A DNA stretch of 64,000 bases, taken from contig NZ_ANAH02000066.1 of the NCBI RefSeq assembly GCF_000335475.2, forward strand, positions 62,001-126,000, written 5' to 3'. This document shows positions 48,352-57,248 of this stretch, one piece after another. This DNA is from Cystobacter fuscus DSM 2262. GTDB taxonomy: Bacteria > Myxococcota > Myxococcia > Myxococcales > Myxococcaceae. Each line of letters starts with the position of its first letter. The first letter of the stretch is position 1. The notes beneath the pieces are model-generated. The model was not told where the DNA came from. It ran no database searches and saw only the letters and a program-made list of their open reading frames with translations. The position numbers and the translations under genes are program-made.

Positions 48352-48393
48352 CGCCCTGATGGCCTGAATCCTCCAACCGCTCGAAGGACGACC

Positions 48394-50100
48394 ATGCTTC
48401 TCAAGAACTTCACCATCGCCCGCAAGCTGCAGCTCGGATTTGGACTCCTCGTCGTGTTGCTCGCCGCCGTCATCTGGAGCTCCTACGTCTTCTTCCAGAT
48501 ATTGGTGAGCAATGATGGGTACTACCGCTCGCATGATGTGCGGCTGGAGCTGCAGGCCCTCGGCATCAGCGTGATGGACATGGAGCACCGGGCGCTGGAG
48601 TACGCCTTCACGGGCAACGAAGACATCCTCGAGCCCTTGTCCCAGCGTCAGGCCGCGTTTCTCGAGTCCCATGCCCGGCTGAATGTGCTGACGGCCAAAT
48701 ACCCGCGTGAGCAGGATTTGCTGCAACAGCTCGTGGACCAGTACCAGAACAAGTTCCTCCCTCACCTCGAGCGTGAGGTGGCGCTGCGCCGGGATGTGGA
48801 CGCGGGCCGTGTCCCCCTGGAGCAGCTCGTCGAGTACGTGAAGGAGGACAAGGGAGGAAAAAGCATGGAGCGCATGTCCAGCACCTCGGATCTCTTCCGG
48901 CAGGAAGTGCTGGAGCAGCGCCGCCGTCTCCTGGAGGAGACCGACGCGCAGACGCTGTCTGTCTCCCGGATGCTGGTGACGGGAGGCGCGGTGGGACCGG
49001 TGCTGGCGATGCTGCTGGCGTGGCTGTTGTCGCGCAGCATCGTCCGGCCGCTGCGAGAGGCGGTGGAGCTCACCGGCAAGCTGGCCTCGGGAGACCTCAC
49101 CACGGCCATCGAGGTGCGAGGGCGGGACGAGGCGGCGCGGATGATGGAGGGGATGAGGGAGATGGTGCGGCGCTTCGGCAGCGTGCTGGGGGAAGTGCGC
49201 GGAGCGGTGGGCTCGCTGTCGGGAGCCTCGGGGCAGGTGGCGGCGGCGGCGCAGGCGCTGTCGCAGGGCACCAGCACGCAGGCGGCCTCGGTGGAGGAGA
49301 CGACGACGAGCCTGGAGCAGCTGAGCGCCTCCATCAGCCAGAACGCGGAGACGAGCAGGCAGTTGGAGGCGATGGCGGTGAAGGGCGCGGCGGACGCGCA
49401 GGAGAGCGGGCGGGCGGTGAACGAGACGGTGGAGGCGATGGAGGCCATCGCGGAGCGGATCTCCATCGTGGAGGAGATTGCGTACCAGACGAACCTGCTG
49501 GCGTTGAACGCGGCGGTGGAGGCGGCGAGGGCGGGGGAGCACGGGAGGGGATTCGCGGTGGTGGCCGCGGAGGTGAGGAAGCTGGCGGAGAGGAGCCAGA
49601 AGGCAGCCAAGGAGATAGGGAGTCTGGCGGGCAGCAGCGTGAAGGTGGCGGAGCGCTCGGGGAGGTTGCTCAAGGAGCTGGTGCCATCGATTCGCAAGAC
49701 GGCGGACCTGGTGCAGGAGGTGGCGGCGGTGTCCAGGGAGCAGGCCAGCGGGGTGGCGCAGATGAACCGGGCGATGGTGCAGGTGGACCAGGTGACGCAG
49801 CGCAACGCCTCGGCGGCGGAGGAGTTGTCGTCGACGGCGGAGGAGCTGGCGGCCCAGGCCGAGTCCCTGCAGCAGATGATGACGTTCTTCCGGGTGGTGG
49901 AGTCGGGGTGGGCGGTGCAGGGGATGGCACAGTCGGCGCGCTCGCCGAGGCCCGCACCGGCGCACTTCCCGATGCCCCCAGCCGTGCAGGGGCTGAAGGC
50001 GGTGGCGCAGCCGCTGCCGACGCAGCTGCCAACCCCGTCATTCCCGGCGGCACCCGAGCGCGCGTCGTTCACCTCGGACCACGACTTCAAGCGCTTCTAG
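48394..50100 (+). CDS. Methyl-accepting chemotaxis protein, copy 1
   Basis: A 568-residue receptor: TM1 (~15-38), a periplasmic four-helix/CHASE3-like domain (~40-190), TM2 (~195-212, [16 protein letters not shown]), HAMP, and a signalling domain with the hairpin tip [27 protein letters not shown] split over ~365-390. A ~55-residue Pro-rich linker ends in DHDFKRF; the last five residues DFKRF fit the x-[HFYW]-x2-[HFYW] pentapeptide used to tether CheR/CheB. From 48982 the DNA is nearly identical to copy 2. Shine-Dalgarno AAGGACG upstream. Confidence 0.95.
   Translation: MLLKNFTIARKLQLGFGLLVVLLAAVIWSSYVFFQILVSNDGYYRSHDVRLELQALGISVMDMEHRALEYAFTGNEDILEPLSQRQAAFLESHARLNVLTAKYPREQDLLQQLVDQYQNKFLPHLEREVALRRDVDAGRVPLEQLVEYVKEDKGGKSMERMSSTSDLFRQEVLEQRRRLLEETDAQTLSVSRMLVTGGAVGPVLAMLLAWLLSRSIVRPLREAVELTGKLASGDLTTAIEVRGRDEAARMMEGMREMVRRFGSVLGEVRGAVGSLSGASGQVAAAAQALSQGTSTQAASVEETTTSLEQLSASISQNAETSRQLEAMAVKGAADAQESGRAVNETVEAMEAIAERISIVEEIAYQTNLLALNAAVEAARAGEHGRGFAVVAAEVRKLAERSQKAAKEIGSLAGSSVKVAERSGRLLKELVPSIRKTADLVQEVAAVSREQASGVAQMNRAMVQVDQVTQRNASAAEELSSTAEELAAQAESLQQMMTFFRVVESGWAVQGMAQSARSPRPAPAHFPMPPAVQGLKAVAQPLPTQLPTPSFPAAPERASFTSDHDFKRF
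48982..49908 (+). repeat. Direct repeat, copy 1 (MCP TM2-HAMP-signalling region)
   Basis: About 927 bp repeated at 50698-51624 (offset 1716 bp). By eye only about ten base differences, several of them silent, such as GACCAG/GATCAG. Confidence 0.9.
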
Positions 50101-50109
50101 GGGCCCTCC

Positions 50110-51768
50110 ATGTTCGAAAACGTCAGCATTACTCGGAAGATGCAGCTCGGGTTCGGCACGTTCGTCTCGCTGCTCGCGATGGTCGCCTGGGGAACCTTCT
50201 TTCTCTTCCAGGCGCTGGTGGAGTCGGCCGTGAACGACTACCGCTCCTACGAGGGCCTGTTGGAAGTCCGGAGCATGGGCGTTGCCCTGATAGATCATGA
50301 AGCCCGGCTCCAGGGCTTCGCGCTCACCAGCGACGAGACCTTCCTCGAGTTCGTGCCTCAACGGCAGACCGAGTTCCTCGCCAGCCACGCGAAGGTGAAG
50401 TCGCTGACGATGGACAACCCTCGCCAGCAGGAACGGCTGCAACAACTGCTGGACCAATACCAACAGAAGTTCCTCCCCTACGCCGAGCGCGAGGTGGCGC
50501 TGCGCCGGGAGGTGGACGCGGGCCGTGTCCCCCTGGAGCGGCTCGTGGCGTACGTCAAGGATGCCCAGGGGCAGAAGATCGTGGCATCCATGCGGGAGCT
50601 GGCGAACGCCATCCGCCACGAGGAGCAGATCCAGCGCGACCAGCGGAGCGAGATGTCCAGGAAGGGGGTGGACCTGGTGAAGCTCATGTTGGTGGTGGGA
50701 GGCGTGGTGGGACCGGTGCTGGCGGTGCTGCTGGCGTGGCTGTTGTCGCGCAGCATCGTCCGGCCACTGCAAGAGGCGGTGGAGCTCACCGGCAAGCTGG
50801 CCTCGGGAGACCTCACCACGGCCATCGAGGTGCGAGGGCGGGACGAAACGGCGCGGATGATGGAGGGGATGAGGGAGATGGTGCGGCGCTTCGGCAGCGT
50901 GCTGGGGGAAGTGCGCGGAGCGGTGGGCTCGCTGTCGGGAGCCTCGGGGCAGGTGGCGGCGGCGGCGCAGGCGCTGTCGCAGGGCACCAGCACGCAGGCG
51001 GCCTCGGTGGAGGAGACGACGACGAGCCTGGAGCAGCTGAGCGCCTCCATCAGCCAGAACGCGGAGACGAGCAGGCAGTTGGAGGCGATGGCGGTGAAGG
51101 GCGCGGCGGACGCGCAGGAGAGCGGGCGGGCGGTGAACGAGACGGTGGAGGCGATGGAGGCCATCGCGGAGAGGATCTCCATCGTGGAGGAGATTGCGTA
51201 CCAGACGAACCTGCTGGCGTTGAACGCGGCGGTGGAGGCGGCGAGGGCGGGGGAGCACGGGAGGGGATTCGCGGTGGTGGCCGCGGAGGTGAGGAAGCTG
51301 GCGGAGAGGAGCCAGAAGGCAGCCAAGGAGATAGGGAGTCTGGCGGGCAGCAGCGTGAAGGTGGCGGAGCGCTCGGGGAGGTTGCTCAAGGAGCTGGTGC
51401 CATCGATTCGCAAGACGGCGGACCTGGTGCAGGAGGTGGCGGCGGTGTCCAGGGAGCAGGCCAGCGGGGTGGCGCAGATGAACCGGGCGATGGTGCAGGT
51501 GGATCAGGTGACGCAGCGCAACGCCTCGGCGGCGGAGGAGTTGTCGTCGACGGCGGAGGAGCTGGCGGCCCAGGCCGAGTCCCTGCAGCAGATGATGACG
51601 TTCTTCCGGGTGGTGGAGTCGGGGAGGGGGCCGCCGCCGGAACACGTGCCGGGTCCCGCCCCGACGCCCCCGCCCGTGCATTGGCCAGCGAGGGGGCTGA
51701 AGGCGGTGGCGCGGGTGCTGCCGATGCAGCTGTCGCCCACGCCGGATCATGACTTCAAGCGTTTCTAG
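50110..51768 (+). CDS. Methyl-accepting chemotaxis protein, copy 2
   Basis: A 552-residue paralogue of the receptor at 48394, starting 9 bp after its stop. Same plan: TM1, periplasmic sensing domain (related but clearly diverged: [26 protein letters not shown] versus copy 1), TM2, HAMP, MA domain and a Pro-rich tail ending DHDFKRF. The signalling half is virtually identical to copy 1 at DNA level, while the sensing half differs, so the two receptors probably feed one kinase from different stimuli. Confidence 0.95.
   Translation: MFENVSITRKMQLGFGTFVSLLAMVAWGTFFLFQALVESAVNDYRSYEGLLEVRSMGVALIDHEARLQGFALTSDETFLEFVPQRQTEFLASHAKVKSLTMDNPRQQERLQQLLDQYQQKFLPYAEREVALRREVDAGRVPLERLVAYVKDAQGQKIVASMRELANAIRHEEQIQRDQRSEMSRKGVDLVKLMLVVGGVVGPVLAVLLAWLLSRSIVRPLQEAVELTGKLASGDLTTAIEVRGRDETARMMEGMREMVRRFGSVLGEVRGAVGSLSGASGQVAAAAQALSQGTSTQAASVEETTTSLEQLSASISQNAETSRQLEAMAVKGAADAQESGRAVNETVEAMEAIAERISIVEEIAYQTNLLALNAAVEAARAGEHGRGFAVVAAEVRKLAERSQKAAKEIGSLAGSSVKVAERSGRLLKELVPSIRKTADLVQEVAAVSREQASGVAQMNRAMVQVDQVTQRNASAAEELSSTAEELAAQAESLQQMMTFFRVVESGRGPPPEHVPGPAPTPPPVHWPARGLKAVARVLPMQLSPTPDHDFKRF
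50698..51624 (+). repeat. Direct repeat, copy 2 (MCP TM2-HAMP-signalling region)
   Basis: Partner of 48982-49908. The ends of near-identity coincide with TM2 and with the end of the signalling domain. Near-identity including third codon positions points to recent duplication or ongoing gene conversion. Confidence 0.9.
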
Positions 51769-51786
51769 GATGAAGGACCTCCCCCC

Positions 51787-52299
51787 ATGAACACGAACAC
51801 GAATCCCCTCTCCGAGGTCACCCGTCCCGCGCAGTACCTGGGTTTCTCCCTGGCCGGCGAGACGTACGCCATCGAGCTGTTGCGCATCCGGGAGATCATC
51901 GAGCACGTGCCCATCACGCGGGTGCCGGGGATGCCTTCCTCGGTGCTGGGAGTCATCAACCTGCGGGGCCGGGTGGTGCCCGTGGTGGACCTGGCGGTGA
52001 AGATGGGACTGGGTCCTCGACCCATCACGCGCTGGACGTGCTTCGTCGTCGTCGAGGCCATGATGGACGGCGAGCGCACCACGCTGGGGCTGCTGGCCGA
52101 CTCGGTCAGCGAGGTGCTCGACCTGGCGCCGGACGACGTCGAGCCGCCGCCCGCCTTCGGCACGCGCACGCCGGTGGACTACCTGCGAGGCATGGGCCGG
52201 CAGGAGCAGCGCTTCATCCTCCTGTTGGACCTGGACCGGATGTTGTCCGCGGAGGAGCTGCTGGGACTGGTGGGCGCCGCGGCCGGTGGGGGCGTATGA
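51787..52299 (+). CDS. cheW: CheW-type coupling protein
   Basis: A 170-residue CheW. LGFSLAGETYAIELLRIREII, VPGMPSSVLGVINLRGRVVPVVDLAVKMG and LLADSVSEVLDLAPDDVEPPP are the standard SH3-like subdomains. It links CheA P5 to the receptor tips. AAGGACCT lies upstream of ATG 51787. Stop overlaps the start of cheR (ATGA). Confidence 0.95.
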   Translation: MNTNTNPLSEVTRPAQYLGFSLAGETYAIELLRIREIIEHVPITRVPGMPSSVLGVINLRGRVVPVVDLAVKMGLGPRPITRWTCFVVVEAMMDGERTTLGLLADSVSEVLDLAPDDVEPPPAFGTRTPVDYLRGMGRQEQRFILLLDLDRMLSAEELLGLVGAAAGGGV

Positions 52300-53207
52300 G
52301 GGCGGGAAGCTCCTCGGAGGCGGTCGTGTCCGGCGTGGGTCCGCTTCCGCTGTCGGAGCGGGAGTTCTCCCTCTTCCAGACGTTGGTGGAGCGGGAGGCG
52401 GGCATCCACCTGGGCCCCTCGAAGCAGGCGCTGCTGGTGGGGCGGTTGTCCCGGCGGGTGCGGGCGCTGGGGCTGACGTCCTTCGGGGCCTACTACCGGT
52501 TCGTCTGCATCCGCGGCAACGAGGAGGAACGGGTGCGGATGTTGGACTGCCTCTGCACCAACGAGACGCACTTCTTCCGCGAGCCGGGGCAATTCGAGTT
52601 CCTACGGCAGCGCGTCTTCCCGGAGTGGACGCGGCGGGCGGCGCAGGGCCTGATGCCCAGGCGCGTGCGGGTGTGGAGCGCGGGGTGCTCGACGGGAGAG
52701 GAGCCCTACTCGCTGGCGATGACGTTGCTCTCGCACTTCCCACCGGGCTCGGGGTGGGAATTGGAGGTGCTGGCGACGGACCTGTCTACCTGGGCGCTGG
52801 AGCGAGCGAGGCAGGGGTTCTGGCCGGTGGAGCGGGCGGCGGGCATCCCCCGGCCCCTGCTGCGGACCTTCATGCTCAAGGGGGTGCGCAGCCAGGAGGG
52901 GTGGATGAAGGCGGGTCCGGAGCTGCGGGCGGTGTTGCGCTTCGCGCGCATCAACCTGAATGACGAGCACGGCTGGCCGGAGGGGCCTTTCGAGCTTGTC
53001 TTCTGCCGCAACGTGCTCATCTACTTCGGGGCCCAGGCCCGGGGGCAGGTGTTGAGTTCGCTGATGCGCCGGCTGCCTCCGACGGGCTACCTCTTCCTGG
53101 GGCACGCCGAGAGCCTCACCGGAGGTGCCGAGCCCGCTCGCTGCGTGGCTCCCAACATCTATTGCGCGAAGTCCCCGCAGCCCGTGAGTGGCGGCGGCCC
53201 TGTTTGA
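52296..53207 (+). CDS. cheR: CheR-type receptor methyltransferase
   Basis: A 303-residue SAM-dependent methyltransferase that methylates receptor Glu residues. N-terminal helical domain (REAGIHLGPSKQALLVGRLSRRVR), then CTNETHFFREPGQFEFLR, SAM loop VRVWSAGCSTGEEPYSLA, VLATDLSTWALERAR, ELVFCRNVLIYF and YLFLGHAESL. ATG 52296 overlaps the cheW stop, so translation is coupled. No CheB follows, so demethylation must be supplied elsewhere. Confidence 0.95.
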   Translation: MRAGSSSEAVVSGVGPLPLSEREFSLFQTLVEREAGIHLGPSKQALLVGRLSRRVRALGLTSFGAYYRFVCIRGNEEERVRMLDCLCTNETHFFREPGQFEFLRQRVFPEWTRRAAQGLMPRRVRVWSAGCSTGEEPYSLAMTLLSHFPPGSGWELEVLATDLSTWALERARQGFWPVERAAGIPRPLLRTFMLKGVRSQEGWMKAGPELRAVLRFARINLNDEHGWPEGPFELVFCRNVLIYFGAQARGQVLSSLMRRLPPTGYLFLGHAESLTGGAEPARCVAPNIYCAKSPQPVSGGGPV

Positions 53208-53317
53208 ATGATTGAGCGCCTGCCACTCCACACGCGCTTCCCGCTCGCTCTGTTTTGCGTTGGACGAGCTGTCTCCATTGCTTGATCCAGGGCGGACGCC
53301 GGAGTTAAACTTATCGA

Positions 53318-54811
53318 ATGGTCCAAAATCTGGAAACAGAATCGAATACCAAATCCTCCATGGGTCCGGCTCCGAGCGGAGCGGAGAAGTGGCCCTGGGA
53401 AAACCTCGTCTTCGAGGGAGGTGGCGTCAAGGGCGTCGCGTACTCTGGAGCCCTCCAGGTCCTCGAGGAGGAAGGCATCTACCCCAATCGCATCAAGCGG
53501 GTCTCGGGCGCGAGCGTCGGGAGCCTGTGCGCGACCTGGACCGCGCTGGGGTTCCCAGCGCAGGAGATGGCTAGCATCTTGAAGTCGACCGACTTCACCT
53601 GGCTCATGCAGGACGCGCGCATGGGAATGCTCGGCGGACTCTTCAATATCTTTCGTTCTTACGGGATGAACCCTGGCGCGCGCCTGCTCGAGTTCGTCGG
53701 AGAGCATCTCGCTTCGCGGACAGGCTCCAAGGACGTGACCTTCGCGCAGCTCCTCGAGCGGACCGGCCGGGAGCTGTGCGTGCCGATCACCAATGTCTCC
53801 CGGATGAACATCGAGTACTGCCATCCCAAGACGACGCCGAACATGCCGGTGCGGGTCGCCGTCACCGTCAGCATGTCACTCCCGGTGCTCATGCGGCCCT
53901 ACCGGGTCTTCCGGACGCTCGGTACGGGCAGTAATTCCTGGAACGAGGAAGACCTCTACACGGACGGCGGTGTTCTCAACAACTACCCCTTGCGCGCCTT
54001 CGATGGTTGGTGGCTCTCGATGCGTCCCGAGGACACCTTCCTGCGCCGGCTGCGGCCCTTCTCGCAGATCGAGCAGCTCGCCGATCCGGCGAAGACGTTC
54101 TTTCCGCCCAACCCGGCGACGCTGGGGTTCACCGCGTTCAATGCCGATGACCAGGATCTCACGTCCGCCTGGCTCGCCGACGGCGCCAGCCCGCCGCCCC
54201 GCCCGGATACCAAGCTCTCCCGGGCGCGCAAGGCGATCGATGTCGCCATCCAGAAGCGGGACGCGAGGATCGCGGACCTGGAGAGCGCCTTCGGCAGGCT
54301 CCTGGAGGCCCTGGCCAACGTCGAGCGCAGCGGAGACGGGCGGATCAGCCGGAAGGAGTGCGAGGAGCTCTTCACGAGCGGCAAGTTCACGAACGAGGAC
54401 GCCGTCCTGCTCTTTGGCTCGACCCACGTGCAGGACATCTTCACGCAGCTCGACGAGAGCAAGGATGGCTTCGTGGACATGGGGGAGTTGCAGAAGTTCA
54501 TGGACGCGCGCAACGTCGACCTCACCACCCGCCTGATGGGAGGCTTTCGGACGAGGAAGACCCTCTCCGTGGGCGACTTCATGTCGGGCCTGCTCAACAC
54601 CATCCTCGCCTCCAGTCAGCGCAAGGACATGGCGCCAACGGACCGCAACCGCACGGTGCCGATCTATACCGACTACATCGGCACGTCGGACTTCCGCCTC
54701 ATGCCGGCCGACTACGACTTCCTGGTGGAGTCGGGTGCGCGTTACACCCGGGCCTTCCTGAATGCCTACGCGCTGTCGAACCAGGCCGCCACGGCGGGCC
54801 GGAGCGGGTAG
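53318..54811 (+). CDS. Patatin-like phospholipase with C-terminal EF-hand region
   Basis: A 497-residue protein. Patatin core: oxyanion loop FEGGGVKGVAYSG (~32-44), nucleophile elbow GASVGS (~68-73) and DGG (~215) completing the Ser-Asp dyad of lipid acyl hydrolases. Residues ~330-400 hold EF-hand loops: DESKDGFVDMGELQ is a canonical Ca2+ loop, and ERSGDGRISRKECEEL a shorter, degenerate one. Ca2+-regulated phospholipase is therefore plausible. No signal peptide, so cytoplasmic or exported as an effector by another system. Weak ribosome site. The gene stands alone. Confidence 0.88.
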   Translation: MVQNLETESNTKSSMGPAPSGAEKWPWENLVFEGGGVKGVAYSGALQVLEEEGIYPNRIKRVSGASVGSLCATWTALGFPAQEMASILKSTDFTWLMQDARMGMLGGLFNIFRSYGMNPGARLLEFVGEHLASRTGSKDVTFAQLLERTGRELCVPITNVSRMNIEYCHPKTTPNMPVRVAVTVSMSLPVLMRPYRVFRTLGTGSNSWNEEDLYTDGGVLNNYPLRAFDGWWLSMRPEDTFLRRLRPFSQIEQLADPAKTFFPPNPATLGFTAFNADDQDLTSAWLADGASPPPRPDTKLSRARKAIDVAIQKRDARIADLESAFGRLLEALANVERSGDGRISRKECEELFTSGKFTNEDAVLLFGSTHVQDIFTQLDESKDGFVDMGELQKFMDARNVDLTTRLMGGFRTRKTLSVGDFMSGLLNTILASSQRKDMAPTDRNRTVPIYTDYIGTSDFRLMPADYDFLVESGARYTRAFLNAYALSNQAATAGRSG

Positions 54812-54818
54812 ACACCGC

Positions 54819-55589
54819 TCAGCCCGAGACGCGCTTGAAGGACACCACGCTCTCCGCGAGCTCCGGGAAATCCAGCTCGCGCGCGAGCCGCCAGAGTCGC
54901 TGCCGGAACAGGGGCTCGGAGGGGAGGGGCTCCAGCGTGCCCACCAGGATGAGGTTGCCGTACTGCGAGGCGCCTCGCAGCATCGCGCAGTCCTCGAAGG
55001 CGCTGGCGAAGGTCTCGATGCGCTTCGCCACGTTGCGTGGATCCTCCAGCGCGATGTTGAGCACCGCCACGCCCCCGAACGAGAGTCTGTGCCGGACATC
55101 CTCGAAGAACGCGCGCGATTCCTTCAGGTGGTCCGGAGTGCCACGGTCCGAGAAGGCATCCAGGAAGATGAGATCGTAACGAGGGCCCTGCCGCGTCATG
55201 AAGCGGGAGCCCTCATCCACATGGATGAGGAGCCGGTGGTCCTCGCGGACGCCGAAGAAGCGCCGGGCCGTATCCACCACCACCGGGTTGAGCTCCACCA
55301 CGTCGATCCGTGCCCTGCGGGGCAGGAGCCGGTGCAGAAGCATGGGAAACGAGCCTCCGCCGAGGCCCACCACCAGGAGTCGAGAGCGGCCTTGGGTGAG
55401 CGCGAGCCCGGCGGTGGCCACGCGCACGTAGCTGATGGGGACCGCCAGCGGATCGCTCTTGAGAATGGCGCTCTGGAGGGTGCCCTCCGGGCTGTCGAAA
55501 CGCAGCGAGCGCTGGTCGCCCACGTCCACGACGTACACGGGCCCGAAGGGCGAGTCGGCCTCGTGGACCACTGTTGTTGATTCGCTCAC
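54819..55589 (-). CDS. Spermidine synthase-like methyltransferase-fold protein
   Basis: A 256-residue protein. The aminopropyltransferase-like Rossmann domain shows LLVVGLGGGSFPMLLHRLLP, IDVVELNPVVVDTARRFFGV, DEGSRF and YDLIFLDAFSD. True spermidine synthases have a conserved Asp at the DAFSD position, present here, but the N-terminal beta domain is reduced and the polyamine-binding pattern is weak, so the substrate is uncertain. GTG 55589 is preferred to TTG 55595; neither has a strong ribosome site. Convergent with the patatin gene, 7 bp apart. Confidence 0.82.
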   Translation of the reverse strand: MSESTTVVHEADSPFGPVYVVDVGDQRSLRFDSPEGTLQSAILKSDPLAVPISYVRVATAGLALTQGRSRLLVVGLGGGSFPMLLHRLLPRRARIDVVELNPVVVDTARRFFGVREDHRLLIHVDEGSRFMTRQGPRYDLIFLDAFSDRGTPDHLKESRAFFEDVRHRLSFGGVAVLNIALEDPRNVAKRIETFASAFEDCAMLRGASQYGNLILVGTLEPLPSEPLFRQRLWRLARELDFPELAESVVSFKRVSG

Positions 55590-55748
55590 GAGCAAATCGG
55601 TAGCACGGACCGGCGCTCCGGGCGAGGGCTCCGAGGGACGATATGGTGGTGAACCTGCTGCCGAATCCTCATTTCAATCTGGTGATAGGTAATGGAAGCC
55701 AACTCCACATGGTGTGCAAACTCGAGCCGGACATCCACATCATTCAAA

Positions 55749-57011
55749 TCAAATCCTGAGAGGCTGTTGGGCAGGAGCGATCCGGATGTTCGCCGAAGGC
55801 TCCGCCCTCGACGCGATGAGGGCGATGTTGCGTGGGGACAGGCGCGGTTCGAAGACCTGCAGGAGTTCGACCTGGAAGCCCATCTCCTCGAGGAGGAGCG
55901 CGCGATCGAGCAGAATCACGATCTCCAGGGCTCTCGCGAAGCGATCCCTCAGCAGATGACAGAGGAAGATGCGTCGCGTCTCGGCGCGAGCGGACGATTC
56001 GAAGGAATTCAGCTCGGCGTCCGTCATGCCGACATCGAGTCGCAGGCGCTCCAGGCGATCACGCGCATAGGCCGCGAAACTCTCGGCATAGAGCTTCTTG
56101 GGTGCATCCCCCGCCCGCACGAAGCCGAGCGCGGGAAACTTCCGCCTCAGCAGGAGATCGAGCGCGAACCGTTGCTGGTTGACGCGCTTCATCAGCGCGA
56201 ACTCCGCCTCGGTCTTGTGGTGTCGTCCACGCGTCGCCAGGAACAGGGCACGTCGGGTGATGGGAAGTCCATGCGCCTTGCCGAAGCGGGAGACAGGGTA
56301 GTCCCGTGCGGCATCCATCTGGTCGTAGCAGCAACCAAAGTTCAGGAGGAGTCCTGCCTGCTGGCTCTTGCGAATCTGCGTCAGCGCGAGCGACCCGCAG
56401 GTGTGTAGACCAATGGAGACCCGATCCTGACCGGAAAAGAGCGGATCAATCTCGCGCTGTGGCCCGTCTTCGACGGAGGAGTGGATGAAACACAGCTTTT
56501 CCCGCGGCAGGGTCCGGGCCCTTCGCAGCCAGTCCCGGCCTTTCTCCTGCAAAGCGGCATCACGATCGATGCTGTGGAAGGTCCAATCGAAAGTCCTGAC
56601 ACAGAGACGAGCGAGATGTCCCATGCCGCCACCGATGTCGACCGCCTGACGAATCGTTTGGGTTCTCGGTCCGAGCAGGGCGAGGACCCGTTCGATCTCA
56701 TGGGCCTTCTTGGCATTGAGTCCCTGCGCGTCGGCGGTCGTCAGACGTCGAACGCCTTCATGCCAGGGCAGCGCTGTCAGTTCTCGAAGCGCGAGCACGA
56801 GCGAATGCAGCGACCGGGGCGGCTCACCTGGAAGCTCCCCATCATCCAGCCTTCGTTCGCCCTCTTCGTCGAGCGATTCAGCGTAGGGCAGCCAGGATTC
56901 GAGATAAGCGGCTCCGGACTCCGGCCAATTCTGGAGGATGGAACGAGACCAGAGCTCGGACCACGGCCTGAGCAGGTCGGTGAGCGCTTCGAGCCGATCT
57001 TGATGGTTCAT
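55749..57011 (-). CDS. METTL25-like methyltransferase domain protein
   Basis: A 420-residue protein. KKAHEIERVLALLG then VDIGGGMGHLARLCVRTFDW is the SAM-binding start seen in METTL25/RRNAD1-type proteins; SIGLHTCGSLALTQIR (their GLHTCGDL motif) and LLNFGCCYD (C-C-Y element) confirm the group. Eukaryotic members are mostly uncharacterised; bacterial ones are sparse. ATG 57011 is used; GTG 57026 is the alternative. No operon partner: upstream lies the divergent met promoter. Confidence 0.82.
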   Translation of the reverse strand: MNHQDRLEALTDLLRPWSELWSRSILQNWPESGAAYLESWLPYAESLDEEGERRLDDGELPGEPPRSLHSLVLALRELTALPWHEGVRRLTTADAQGLNAKKAHEIERVLALLGPRTQTIRQAVDIGGGMGHLARLCVRTFDWTFHSIDRDAALQEKGRDWLRRARTLPREKLCFIHSSVEDGPQREIDPLFSGQDRVSIGLHTCGSLALTQIRKSQQAGLLLNFGCCYDQMDAARDYPVSRFGKAHGLPITRRALFLATRGRHHKTEAEFALMKRVNQQRFALDLLLRRKFPALGFVRAGDAPKKLYAESFAAYARDRLERLRLDVGMTDAELNSFESSARAETRRIFLCHLLRDRFARALEIVILLDRALLLEEMGFQVELLQVFEPRLSPRNIALIASRAEPSANIRIAPAQQPLRI

Positions 57012-57105
57012 CCTCTTCCACTTCACCCACCACGAACGAGCACTTGAAACAGGCTGCGTATCCCGCGAGACGGAAGAAGTCCATCCTGGTCAGAGGCCAT
57101 TGGCG

Positions 57106-57133
57106 TTGACATTGGACGAGTGTCCGTTATAAC
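57106..57133 (+). promoter_or_regulatory. Sigma70 promoter of the metNIQ operon
   Basis: TTGACA (57106-57111), 16-nt spacer, TATAAC (57128-57133), about 115 bp before metN. This is one of the best consensus matches in the window. Confidence 0.75.
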
Positions 57134-57135
57134 GG
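57124..57135. promoter_or_regulatory. Palindromic operator candidate overlapping the metNIQ -10 element
   Basis: CCGTTATAACGG is a perfect 12-bp palindrome exactly over the -10 box, the classic place for a repressor site. It does not resemble the MetJ box (AGACGTCT). The regulator is unknown. Confidence 0.55.
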
Positions 57136-57248
57136 ATGCGACCGGGGAGACGGCGGGTTCGCGGCGTTCCAACCCACTCCACGTCTGGCAGCTTGCCGCC
57201 GTGCGGTAGCGGCCAGGGCCCCATGCGGCTCGAGCCCGGAGGGCTTCA

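Noticed and set aside
46423-52743. Very long open frames (over 900 and 1100 codons) on the minus strand across the chemosensory operon, rich in His, Leu and Arg
   Set aside because: They are antisense shadows of the highly biased cheA/MCP codons; composition is unlike real proteins and both MCP copies give the same shadow.
57134-57248. SAM or methionine riboswitch in the metN leader
   Set aside because: The leader is short and I could not fold a convincing SAM-I, SAM-II or SAH-type structure with a terminator or sequestered ribosome site.
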